Assembly: GCA_947458795.1 (NCBI GenBank)
Contig: CANHCD010000095.1
Span: forward strand, 1-7,311
Length of the DNA: 7,311 bases
Source: Cyclobacteriaceae bacterium
GTDB lineage: Bacteria; Bacteroidota; Bacteroidia; Cytophagales; Cyclobacteriaceae
Direction of reading: 5' to 3'
The translations under genes were made by a program, and so were the position numbers. Of the stretch, positions 1 through 6,357 are shown piece after piece. The first letter of the stretch is position 1; every line of letters starts with the position of its first letter. Below the pieces are notes generated by a model that saw only the letters and a list, made by a program, of their open reading frames with translations, searched no databases and had not been told where the DNA came from.

Positions 1-20
1 CTTGAAAATTTATGCAGAAC

Positions 21-49
21 GCAACATTTACTTGAGCAAGTAGTGTTGC
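21..49. repeat. Imperfect inverted repeat (hairpin) upstream of the DUF4834 gene
   Basis: Positions 21-34 and 37-49 pair over about 12 bp (GCAACA/TGTTGC outer arm, TTACTT/AAGTAG inner arm) with one bulged T at 27, one G-T pair and a tight GAGC loop. It ends 16 nt before the TTG start at 66. Neither side carries a clear T-run, so a classical terminator for an upstream gene is not well supported. It could be a weak terminator of a gene lying left of the window or a leader structure. Confidence 0.35.
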
Positions 50-65
50 ATTAAATCGAACCCTC

Positions 66-323
66 TTGATTAAGTTTTTCCTCATATTTCTTGGTGTTGG
101 TTGGCTTTTGGGCCAACTGATTCGCTATTTCCTTCGATCCAAGCTTGCCCAGCTCGCCCGAAGGGTCAACGAGGCGGCCATGGAGCAGCAGCGTGCTCAG
201 CAACAGGCGCAACGTCCCAAAGAGGGGGTTCATGTGGACTTCATTCCGAAAAAATCTCCTCAAAAAATGAAGAAAGACATCGAAGGCGGAGAATATGTAG
301 ATTATGAAGAAGTGAAGGATTAA
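66..323 (+). CDS. DUF4834 family small membrane protein
   Basis: This 85-residue protein has an N-terminal hydrophobic segment (residues about 2-22, IKFFLIFLGVGWLLGQLI), then a positively charged, glutamine-rich stretch (about 24-52). It ends in an acidic tail with GGEYVDYEEVKD. One membrane anchor followed by a charged tail closing in [DE]YVDYEEV is the recognisable pattern of DUF4834, a small Bacteroidota family of unknown function. I recognise the family by pattern only. The start is TTG at 66: the frame is closed by TGA at 33-35 and offers no ATG before the hydrophobic segment, so the TTG is the best choice although unusual. No SD-like sequence is visible. The gene converges on the methyltransferase gene, with only 12 nt between the two stop codons. 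Its promoter is probably left of the window. The likely site is the inner membrane; the role is unknown. Confidence 0.82.
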   Translation: MIKFFLIFLGVGWLLGQLIRYFLRSKLAQLARRVNEAAMEQQRAQQQAQRPKEGVHVDFIPKKSPQKMKKDIEGGEYVDYEEVKD

Positions 324-340
324 TCTTCACTTTTTTTATT
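307..340 (+). terminator. Rho-independent terminator of the DUF4834 gene, enclosing its stop codon
   Basis: AAGTGAAG (310-317) pairs with CTTCACTT (325-332), followed by an unbroken T-tract to 337. The TAA stop of DUF4834 (321-323) lies in the hairpin loop, and the TAA of the convergent methyltransferase gene (338-336) sits at the end of the T-tract. On the opposite strand the hairpin is followed only by a loosely T-rich stretch, so termination of the leftward asd operon here is possible but weaker. Confidence 0.75.
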
Positions 341-1523
341 GGATTCGGGTACACCAGTACAGCTTGTAGCCAGATGTAGTTTTGGTTCCAATTAAAAAAT
401 CCACCCCTCCATCTTTCAGGCCCAGTTTTTTCTTGAGTTCTTCCGCTCCAGTGCTGTAGTTACGACAGATTACATTGACCTTCCCTGAGGGAAAGAGGGT
501 TTTGATTTCCTGCTTTTTTGGGCTGATTTCCTGTTTTACCTCAAAGACACGGCCTGGGATGCCCGACGTAAAGGTCTCGCTGGTGTAGAGGTGGCTATTT
601 CTTTCCAGTTTTTTAAGACCATAGCGTTTGCCAAAGAGGTTGAATGCTCCTGCCTTTAAGATACCCGCTAGGGGTTCAACTAGGTAGTTGCCTGCTTCGG
701 AAAACTGGGAATGCGCTTGTTCTTCGGCACTAGGTTCAAACTCAAAAGAGGGCATTTCACTCTCTAGATCAACCACTGAAATCATCCGTGATGCTCCTTT
801 CCTGGCTTTTCCCCAATGGAGGAGTAGCTCCTTCACTTCGTTGCGAACTGATACTACCGTGATTTTTTGGATCTCTGGCAGCTCAGTCCAAGCCTGAGTC
901 AGGTCTAGCATTGGGGAAACTTTTACCAGAATATTCTCGGACTTACTTTGCATCAACTCCCAGCCGTCAACTACATTCGGTTCGCAGTCTTGGAGTTTGT
1001 ACAGCTTTTGATTGCCGCTTCCCCGTCGGGCGGGATCCGCATAAATCAGGTCAAATTGGATTTCCGTTTTTCTCAAGAAATCCAATCCATCCCCATTTAT
1101 GAATTCAAACTTGCCTGGATGAAGTGTTTTTAGGTTATGTGTTGCGATTTCAAAAAGTTCGGTTTGTTGCTCACAATACACCCCTTTTTCAAATCCTTGG
1201 CTAAGCTGGTAAAAATCCACTCCAAAGCCTCCAGTAAGGTCAATGAAGCAATTTCCCGAGAGCCCTTCTAATTTGAAGGCAGCCGTTTGCTCCGACGAAC
1301 TTTGTTCGACCGAGATGCTGGCAGGAAAGAGAAGCTTGAGATTTTTCGACCAGGTGGGTAATTTTTTGGCCGCTTTTTGCCGCGCTGCAATCTGCTGCAC
1401 GGCCATTTTGAGGTCAAAAGCCACTTTCCCCTGGTACTTAAAAAGTAAACCTGCAGGATCTTCTTCTAGGTGATCCTGCACAAATTGGTGGAATTCAGCG
1501 GTATTGAATTCACTGAAGGGCAT
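336..1523 (-). CDS. THUMP-like class I SAM-dependent methyltransferase (PG_1098 type)
   Basis: This 395-residue protein has three recognisable parts. A helical N-terminal region (about 1-90) precedes a Rossmann methyltransferase core. The core has SAM-binding motif I FIDLTGGFGVD (93-103), an acidic end of strand 2 (YCEQ, 116-119), GDGLDFL (144-150), and a catalytic-position DPARR (163-167) followed by KVSPMLD (201-207). The C-terminal part fits the ferredoxin-like and THUMP-like modules described for the Porphyromonas PG_1098 family (about 275-393). The D-P-A-R motif in place of NPPY, together with a THUMP-like domain, suggests a nucleic acid, probably RNA, substrate; this is inference and the exact substrate is unknown. 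The ATG at 1523 overlaps the asd stop as TAATG, so translation is probably coupled to asd and the two share the asd promoter. Length and motifs look intact. Confidence is high in the family and low in the substrate. Confidence 0.9.
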   Translation of the reverse strand: MPFSEFNTAEFHQFVQDHLEEDPAGLLFKYQGKVAFDLKMAVQQIAARQKAAKKLPTWSKNLKLLFPASISVEQSSSEQTAAFKLEGLSGNCFIDLTGGFGVDFYQLSQGFEKGVYCEQQTELFEIATHNLKTLHPGKFEFINGDGLDFLRKTEIQFDLIYADPARRGSGNQKLYKLQDCEPNVVDGWELMQSKSENILVKVSPMLDLTQAWTELPEIQKITVVSVRNEVKELLLHWGKARKGASRMISVVDLESEMPSFEFEPSAEEQAHSQFSEAGNYLVEPLAGILKAGAFNLFGKRYGLKKLERNSHLYTSETFTSGIPGRVFEVKQEISPKKQEIKTLFPSGKVNVICRNYSTGAEELKKKLGLKDGGVDFLIGTKTTSGYKLYWCTRIQ

Positions 1524-2512
1524 TAGACTAGTTTATTTTCTAGGAGGTATTCTGCGATTTGGACGGCATTCGTAGCAGCGCCCTTTCGGAGGTTGTCCGC
1601 TACGATCCACATATTTAGCGTATTGGGTTGAGACTCGTCTCTGCGAAGCCTGCCCACAAACACCTCATCTTTTTTGTGTGCATGAATCGGCATGGGATAA
1701 ACAAAGTTGGCCGGATCATCCTGAACGATGATTCCAGGTGCATTTTCCAACAGGCTACGCACCTCGGCAAGATCAAAATCTTGTTTAAACTCTACATTCA
1801 CTGCCTCTGAGTGCCCGCCCATCGTAGGGACGCGGACCGTAGTGGAGGTGACCTGAATGGATTCGTCGCTGAAGATTTTCTTGGTTTCCTTGATCATCTT
1901 CATCTCTTCCTTGGTGTAGCCGTTGGGTTGGAATACATCGATGTGTGGAAGGACATTCATGTCAATTTTATGTGGATACACCATCTCTGGCGTTTTCCCT
2001 TGGCGTTCTGCCATCATCTGATCTACTGCAGCCTTACCTGTACCTGTTACCGACTGGTAGGTAGAGACCACAATGCGTTTGATACCGTAGCGCTGACGGA
2101 GTGGCTCTAAAGCCAAGACCATTTGAATGGTAGAGCAGTTGGGGTTGGCGATGATTTTATCTGCAGCACCGATTTCTTTCGCATTGATTTCTGGGACGAC
2201 CAATTTTTTACTTGGGTCCATTCTCCAGGCCGAGGAGTTGTCAATGACTACGGTGCCTACTGCTGCGAATTTGGGAGCCCATTCCAAGGAAGTACTTCCA
2301 CCAGCAGAAAAAATTGTGATTTCAGGTTGAGCGGCTACCGCTTCCTCTAGGCCGATGATGACATGGGATTTGCCCATGTACTCGATGACCTTTCCCTTGG
2401 AACGTTCGGAGGCTACAAGGAGCAGTTGATCGTAGGGGAATTGGTGCTCTTGAAGCACTTCTAGGATTTCGGTGCCTACTAATCCAGTAGCACCCACTAC
2501 AGCAAGTTTCAT
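1523..2512 (-). CDS. asd: Aspartate-semialdehyde dehydrogenase
   Basis: Asd reduces L-aspartyl-4-phosphate to aspartate-4-semialdehyde with NADPH. This is the branch point to diaminopimelate/lysine and to threonine, methionine and isoleucine; the enzyme is cytosolic. The 329-residue length is normal for the family. The N-terminal NADP-binding motif is VVGATGLVG (5-13). The catalytic cysteine is C126 in ANPNCST, the substrate-binding strand is STYQSVTGTGKAA (150-162, with Q153), and the acid/base histidine is H234 in RVPTMGGHSEA. The C-terminal cofactor segment DNLRKGAATNAVQ (306-318) is present. The start is ATG 2512, directly at the Rossmann strand MKLAVVGA. There is no SD; the bases just upstream are pyrimidine-rich in the mRNA. 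It is the first gene of a leftward operon with the THUMP-like methyltransferase (1-base TAATG overlap) and probably uses the -7 element at 2541-2548. No key residue is missing. Confidence 0.97.
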   Translation of the reverse strand: MKLAVVGATGLVGTEILEVLQEHQFPYDQLLLVASERSKGKVIEYMGKSHVIIGLEEAVAAQPEITIFSAGGSTSLEWAPKFAAVGTVVIDNSSAWRMDPSKKLVVPEINAKEIGAADKIIANPNCSTIQMVLALEPLRQRYGIKRIVVSTYQSVTGTGKAAVDQMMAERQGKTPEMVYPHKIDMNVLPHIDVFQPNGYTKEEMKMIKETKKIFSDESIQVTSTTVRVPTMGGHSEAVNVEFKQDFDLAEVRSLLENAPGIIVQDDPANFVYPMPIHAHKKDEVFVGRLRRDESQPNTLNMWIVADNLRKGAATNAVQIAEYLLENKLV

Positions 2513-2540
2513 AGGTTGGAGGGGATTCGTTTTGAGTGCT

Positions 2541-2548
2541 CAAAAATA
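2541..2548 (-). promoter_or_regulatory. Candidate -7 promoter element for the asd operon
   Basis: On the minus strand 2548-2541 reads TATTTTTG, a full match to the Bacteroidota -7 consensus TAnnTTTG. It would place the transcription start near 2534 and give a leader of about 20 nt before the asd ATG. No good -33 TTTG lies at the expected 19-21 nt upstream, so the call rests on the -7 element and its position. Confidence 0.45.
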
Positions 2549-2647
2549 CGGAGGCTTAAAACAATAATACAGTTCATTTAAAATTAATTTATGAGGCCTA
2601 GTTTCAATTTAGCCTGCTGTGGTTCGTGGACGGTCAGCTGTCGACGA

Positions 2648-2699
2648 TTATCCGCAGTGTTTACCAGTTATTTTGAATAACTGATTGGATTGCGGATAA
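2648..2699. repeat. Nested double inverted repeat upstream of the lamin-tail gene
   Basis: The outer arms TTATCCGCA (2648-2656) and TGCGGATAA (2691-2699) are perfect 9-bp inverted repeats. Nested between them, CAGTTATT (2665-2672) and AATAACTG (2676-2683) form a perfect 8-bp inverted repeat around a 3-nt centre. The two pairs are nearly concentric, with 8 nt between arms on the left and 7 nt on the right. The element ends 39 nt before the ATG of the lamin-tail gene and has no T-run after it, so it is not an obvious terminator. It could be a protein-binding operator, a structured leader RNA or a cruciform; which of these is unknown. Confidence 0.75.
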
Positions 2700-2738
2700 A
2701 CCTATTTTATATTCACCTACTTTTTAAACTATACGACC

Positions 2739-5255
2739 ATGTTTCTATTTTTTTGTAGAGCAGCATTTTTGCTCCTATTTTGTGTGTTTTCTTTTGGTTT
2801 TCCGACCTATTCTCAACCTCAAACGCAGGGATTCCAATCCCCATTTACGATTCAATCCTACCCACAGCCCTTTCTTCCTGGCTGGTATGCCAACGACCTA
2901 AGAGCTACCTCTTCTCGGGTTTTCCGCCTTGCAACGGGAGGAATCAATGGATCAGTTGCCTTGGCGGTACAGCCCATCAGCTCCTTCACTGGAAAGGTGT
3001 GGGTGCGATTGGCTCCCAAGGGAATGAGTAATCCTCGGGTTATTTTTTGGGCCAAAACCCTTAAAAATGGTACGGGGACTCGCCCTGCCTTGGTACATAT
3101 TTCTTGGTCCACGAGTCTGGAGGGGAATTACCAGGAGCGGATGCTGCTGGGGCATGCCGCCCAGTTTCCCAATGCCAACTTGAATTTTAGCAGGTTCGAG
3201 CTTGAGGTACCAGCGGCATTTACTGGCTTGGAAGAGCTGTATTTACAACTAGAAATAGCAGTTGGGTCTGGGACGGGCAGTGCTGCACGCTGGGTCTTAG
3301 ATGACTTTAGTTTGGAAGACTTGGTGGTGGATGAGGAGGTACCCAAGGTGTCCCTTGTCAAAGGATATGGCAAGCGAGAGGTGCTAGTGGCGTTTTCAGA
3401 GCGGATGGATCGCGTTTTTGCAGGGCTCACCCTGGCCTATCAGCTCGATGGGAGCAATCCTGTTGAGGCTCGGTTGCTCTTAGATTCTCTCGTCATTCTT
3501 CGATCGGAGATGGACCTAGAAGAAGACAAGGACTATGCCCTTTTCCTGCATCAGCTGCCCGATGTCAATGGCAATTTCCTAAAGGATACCTTAGTTAGGT
3601 TTAGGTATACAGACCCCAGTGCGCTCCGGTCAAAATCGGTGGTGATCAATGAAGTGATGCCAGCTCCACGAGTAGATCAAGACCTACCCTTTGTGGAATA
3701 TGTAGAGCTTATGAATACGACTACCAAAGAGTTGCGCTTGTCGGGGCTAGTTTTTTCATCAAGCAGCACTGCCACGCCGCTGCCCGAGTATTGGATTTCT
3801 CCTGGGGAGTTTGTACTTATTTGTGCGGCTAGCCAAGCCCCTCTTCTCATGGGATTTGGTCCGGTATTGCCGCTTCCTGCCTTCCCTAGTCTGCCTAATT
3901 CTGGATCAGTCCTTCGTTTGGGTACTGCAGCAGGTTTGGAAATAGATCGATTGGAGTACCGAACCAGCTCTTGGGGAGGGAGTGAATTTGCAGAGGGCGG
4001 CTACAGCCTTGAGTTGCCAGATCCTTATTTCCGCTGCGAGGCTTCTGAATTCTTGCTTCCTTCCAAGGACCCTAAACGGGGAACTCCAGGCATGCAAAAT
4101 TCGCTGTTCTCCCCAATCCAGGATCTGGGAACTTTACAGGTGGCCTCTTCATTTTTTAGAAGTGCTTCCCTGCTGGAGCTGGTGGTGAATCAACCTCTTC
4201 TTCCCTTGGCTAGCCTGGTTCCTTTCTCGATCACTCCTTCGTTGAGGATTGATTCTGCTTGGGTTTTTTCCTCAGGCCGAAGGATTGGAATTGCTTTGTC
4301 TAGCCCAGCAAGGACTAGTATGCCCTATGCCTTGAGGGCCACTTCGCTGAATCGTTGTGTGGGGGATCAGGCAGGATTTGAGGTGGAGGTGGTGCTTCCT
4401 GAGCCTGCGGGTAAGGGAGATTTGATTCTGAATGAACTGCTGGTGGACCCCAGGTCAGGCGACCCTAAATTTGTAGAAATCCACAACACCAGCACAAAAT
4501 ACCTAAGTCTAGAGAATTGGGCTCTGGCTAGTCGCAATGATGCTGGGGATCTCTACCAGCTTCGAGTTATCGGAAAGGAGGGGGATAAGTTGGCTCCGCA
4601 GACCTATTTATCCCTGACTGTCGACCCGGAGCGACTCCGACTGTCCTATCCCCAGTCTGCTGCTGGCAATTTCCTCAAAATGGCCAGCCTTCCTAGCATG
4701 CCGATTGGCGCTGGGCTTGTGCTTCTTCTTTCTTCTGAGCGGCAGGTGGTAGATTCCCTTCCTTACCGGGGAGAATGGCACCACCCTTTGCTTCGCACCA
4801 CCAAGGGAGTTTCATTGGAGCGGGTCTCTCCCGTTTTCCCGGCCTATATCCCTTCTACCTGGCAATCTGCATCCAGCAGTCAAGAATATGCTACACCAGG
4901 AAGGAAAAATTCCACAGCACTGTCTCTAGAGCTCGGGCCCGAGCTCTTTACCCTTTACCCTTTGATATTTGACCCAGGGGGAGGTAGTGGGCCTAGTCAG
5001 GTCAGCATCACCTATTCCTTAGAGCAAAATGGTTGGATGGGTACATTTACGATCTACTCGGCTGCAGGACGTGAAGTTCGAGTGCTTGGGCAGAATCAGA
5101 TTTTGGGAACTTCGGGGATTATTTCTTGGTCGGGAACAGATGCCACCGGGAGCAGGGTGCCGCCAGGATATTACATTTTTGTTGCGCAACTGTTTGATTT
5201 GAGTGGCAGGGTCAAGGTCGTGAAGAAGGCGCTTGTGGTGGCTTCTCCTTTGTAG
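2739..5255 (+). CDS. Exported lamin-tail domain protein with FlgD-like C-terminal domain
   Basis: This 838-residue exported protein starts with a signal peptide (MFLFFCRAAFLLLFCVFSFG, probable cleavage after TYS, residue 25). Domains in order: a beta-rich jelly-roll-like region (about 35-195); an Ig-like (Big_5/SbsA-type) segment (about 200-292) with FSERMDR; lamin-tail domain 1 (about 298-455), beginning VVINEVMPAP with FVEYVELMN and closing with GTPGMQNS; a second Ig-like segment (about 460-555); lamin-tail domain 2 (about 559-725), beginning DLILNELLVDP with FVEIHN and closing with ATPGRKNS; and a C-terminal FlgD-like beta domain (about 738-835) with GRVKVVKKALVV. This architecture is typical of surface or secreted proteins of Cytophagales, and the C-terminal module resembles those used for type IX secretion and gliding. 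No catalytic motif is visible; a structural or adhesive role is inference. The Asn/Asp-rich turn expected at the front of the C-terminal module is altered (see findings). The gene is probably monocistronic. Confidence 0.88.
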   Translation: MFLFFCRAAFLLLFCVFSFGFPTYSQPQTQGFQSPFTIQSYPQPFLPGWYANDLRATSSRVFRLATGGINGSVALAVQPISSFTGKVWVRLAPKGMSNPRVIFWAKTLKNGTGTRPALVHISWSTSLEGNYQERMLLGHAAQFPNANLNFSRFELEVPAAFTGLEELYLQLEIAVGSGTGSAARWVLDDFSLEDLVVDEEVPKVSLVKGYGKREVLVAFSERMDRVFAGLTLAYQLDGSNPVEARLLLDSLVILRSEMDLEEDKDYALFLHQLPDVNGNFLKDTLVRFRYTDPSALRSKSVVINEVMPAPRVDQDLPFVEYVELMNTTTKELRLSGLVFSSSSTATPLPEYWISPGEFVLICAASQAPLLMGFGPVLPLPAFPSLPNSGSVLRLGTAAGLEIDRLEYRTSSWGGSEFAEGGYSLELPDPYFRCEASEFLLPSKDPKRGTPGMQNSLFSPIQDLGTLQVASSFFRSASLLELVVNQPLLPLASLVPFSITPSLRIDSAWVFSSGRRIGIALSSPARTSMPYALRATSLNRCVGDQAGFEVEVVLPEPAGKGDLILNELLVDPRSGDPKFVEIHNTSTKYLSLENWALASRNDAGDLYQLRVIGKEGDKLAPQTYLSLTVDPERLRLSYPQSAAGNFLKMASLPSMPIGAGLVLLLSSERQVVDSLPYRGEWHHPLLRTTKGVSLERVSPVFPAYIPSTWQSASSSQEYATPGRKNSTALSLELGPELFTLYPLIFDPGGGSGPSQVSITYSLEQNGWMGTFTIYSAAGREVRVLGQNQILGTSGIISWSGTDATGSRVPPGYYIFVAQLFDLSGRVKVVKKALVVASPL
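4928..4947. repeat. Perfect 20-bp GC-rich palindrome inside the lamin-tail gene
   Basis: The half-site AGAGCTCGGG (4928-4937) is followed directly by its exact reverse complement CCCGAGCTCT (4938-4947). It encodes residues 730-737 (LELGPELF), the linker between lamin-tail domain 2 and the C-terminal domain. It is followed at once by a short tandem repeat (CTTTACC twice, 4946-4959). The RNA could form an 8-bp GC-rich stem with a GGCC loop and a pyrimidine-rich tail. Confidence 0.9.
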
Positions 5256-5411
5256 AGGTTTTTACCAATACTTTCGGCTATTTGGAGAATTTCAATGGTT
5301 TTAGGAACGGTGGATAATCCGCCCTTTGTTTTGGTTTTCTAAAAGAGTACTGTATTTTAGGGGATTATTTTTCAAGGTAGTCTCAATAGTGAATCTTAAA
5401 TCACGAAATGT
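5256..5411. other. Intergenic region between the lamin-tail gene and the dksA-like gene
   Basis: This 156-bp AT-rich spacer shows no recognisable hairpin plus T-run after the lamin-tail stop, so no intrinsic terminator is called. Its right half holds the promoter of the downstream dksA-like/scpB unit. No small gene is supported here. Confidence 0.5.
5330..5360 (+). promoter_or_regulatory. Bacteroidota-type promoter of the dksA-like/scpB unit
   Basis: TTTG at 5330-5333 is followed after exactly 19 nt by TATTTTAG at 5353-5360. This fits the Bacteroidota housekeeping pattern TTTG-N19-TAnnTTTG with one mismatch in the -7 box. The expected start near 5367 leaves a leader of about 45 nt. CTAAAA (5339-5344) and TTTTAG (5355-5360) form a 6-bp inverted repeat covering the spacer and the -7 box, a possible operator but short enough to be chance. 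Confidence 0.55.
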
Positions 5412-5795
5412 ATGAGTAAGGAAGAAAAAACCGCTTATTCCAAGGATGAGCTGAAGGAATTCGAAGAGATCATCCTTCACAAATTGGCCTTAGCGAAGGA
5501 AGAGCTTCAATCCCTGAAAGAGACCTTAAGTAAAAAGAACGACAGCGGCACCGACCATACCTCTTCAACTTCCAAGCTGTTGGAAGATGGGGCGGATACC
5601 TTGGAGCGAGAAAGCATGAATCAATTGGCCGCAAGACAGCAAAAGTTTGTGATCAATTTGGAGAATGCATTAATCCGGATCAAGAATGGTACCTATGGGG
5701 TTTGTGTAGATTCGGGCAAGTTGATTTCAAAGGAAAGGCTGAAAGCTGTGCCACATACCATGCATTCTATCGAGGCCAAGTTAGCCAAGAAGTAA
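5412..5795 (+). CDS. DksA/TraR-like RNA polymerase-binding regulator with decayed zinc finger
   Basis: This 127-residue protein has the DksA/TraR arrangement. A long charged coiled-coil hairpin (about 10-90) has its tip around LLEDGADTLERES (56-68). The C-terminal globular segment is GTYGVCVDSGKLISKERLKAVPHTMHSIEAK (93-123). In DksA-type proteins the coiled coil enters the RNA polymerase secondary channel and tunes initiation, often with ppGpp; this is family knowledge, not shown here. The classical four-cysteine zinc site is reduced to one cysteine, C98, the only one in the protein, yet the GKLI.KERL..VPH signature remains, a form common in Bacteroidota. The start is ATG 5412. An out-of-frame ATG at 5408 opens a three-codon ORF overlapping it. 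The stop is separated from the scpB GTG by one base, so the two form an operon. Which sigma factor or promoters it acts on cannot be told. Confidence 0.9.
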   Translation: MSKEEKTAYSKDELKEFEEIILHKLALAKEELQSLKETLSKKNDSGTDHTSSTSKLLEDGADTLERESMNQLAARQQKFVINLENALIRIKNGTYGVCVDSGKLISKERLKAVPHTMHSIEAKLAKK

Positions 5796-5796
5796 G

Positions 5797-6357
5797 GTGG
5801 ATTTTCTGCATCGCCATATTGAGGCCTTGATTTTTTGTGCCCCAGAACCGCTGGGGGTTAATGAGATGGTTTCTTGTTTATCTGAGATGTTTGGTGCTGT
5901 GGTGCCAGCAAAGGATGTGGAGCTTGCTTTGGCAGACCTTTGCGCTAAATATGGTGAACCCGAGTTTTCCTTTGCCTTGGAGAAGTTGGGTGGAGGGTAT
6001 CAATTTTTGACCAAACCTGCCTACCAGCCAAGCATTAGTATTTTACTTCGACAAAATTCTCATAAGCGTCTTTCTACGGCTCAATTGGAGACTTTATCCA
6101 TCATTGCATACAAGCAGCCGCTTACTAAGGGAGATGTGGAGCAGATTCGAGGTGTCTCTTGCGATTATTCGCTCCAAAAATTATTGGAAAAGGAGCTAAT
6201 TGAGATCAAAGGCAAATCGGAAGGCATTGGAAGACCGTTGATTTACGGTACTTCTCAGAAGTTTATGGATTACTTTGGGATCAACTCTATTCTAGATTTG
6301 CCGCAACCCAAGGATTTTTCTCAGCCTGAGCACCATATTGGTGAAGCGAATGGTTAA
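5797..6357 (+). CDS. scpB: Segregation and condensation protein B
   Basis: ScpB is the winged-helix (kite) subunit that, with ScpA, bridges Smc dimers in the bacterial condensin complex for chromosome compaction and segregation; it acts on the nucleoid. The 186 residues cover two winged-helix domains (about 1-85 and 90-162). Family signatures are HRHIEALIFCAPEPL (5-19), GGYQFLTKP (66-74), LSTAQLETLSIIAYKQPLTK (92-111), EQIRGV (115-120), EKELIEIKGKSEGIGRPLIY (131-150) and FMDYFGINSILDLP (156-169). The start is GTG at 5797, one base after the TAA of the dksA-like gene; the alignable N-terminus begins exactly there and no ATG fits better. Translation is probably coupled to the upstream gene. scpA is not in this window. 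The TAA stop overlaps the stop of the convergent sprT gene. The protein appears full length and intact. Confidence 0.97.
   Translation: MDFLHRHIEALIFCAPEPLGVNEMVSCLSEMFGAVVPAKDVELALADLCAKYGEPEFSFALEKLGGGYQFLTKPAYQPSISILLRQNSHKRLSTAQLETLSIIAYKQPLTKGDVEQIRGVSCDYSLQKLLEKELIEIKGKSEGIGRPLIYGTSQKFMDYFGINSILDLPQPKDFSQPEHHIGEANG

Larger units (their letters stand above)
2513..2738. other. Divergent intergenic region between asd and the lamin-tail gene
   Basis: This 226-bp AT-rich spacer between divergent genes must carry both promoters. The asd side has a TATTTTTG element. The lamin-tail side offers only partial matches, TATTTTAT at 2703-2710 and TACTTTTT at 2718-2725, each without a convincing -33 partner, so I do not call a promoter there. 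The middle holds a nested inverted repeat (2648-2699, listed separately) and a small imperfect hairpin AGGCCTA/TAGCCT (2594-2615). I see no small gene or RNA gene in it. Confidence 0.6.

Noticed and set aside
1452..1480. 9-bp inverted repeat TGCAGGATC/GATCCTGCA inside the methyltransferase gene
   Set aside because: It is an 11-nt-loop repeat within coding sequence, with no T-run or regulatory context; chance is sufficient.
1811..2350. Plus-strand open frames of 60-99 codons opposite asd
   Set aside because: They are antisense shadows of a clearly coding asd gene, with no family resemblance or start context.
2648..2699. Nested inverted repeat as a chromosome-dimer resolution (dif) site
   Set aside because: dif needs two 11-bp arms around a 6-8-bp centre with inner ATAA...TTAT symmetry. 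Here the inner arms read TTAT...ATAA around 3 nt and no xer gene is adjacent.
2718..2725. TACTTTTT as promoter -7 box of the lamin-tail gene
   Set aside because: It would leave almost no leader and has no -33 partner at the right spacing; TATTTTAT at 2703 is also only partial.
4977..4992. G-rich stretch as a G-quadruplex
   Set aside because: It has only two runs of three or more Gs close together, not the four needed.
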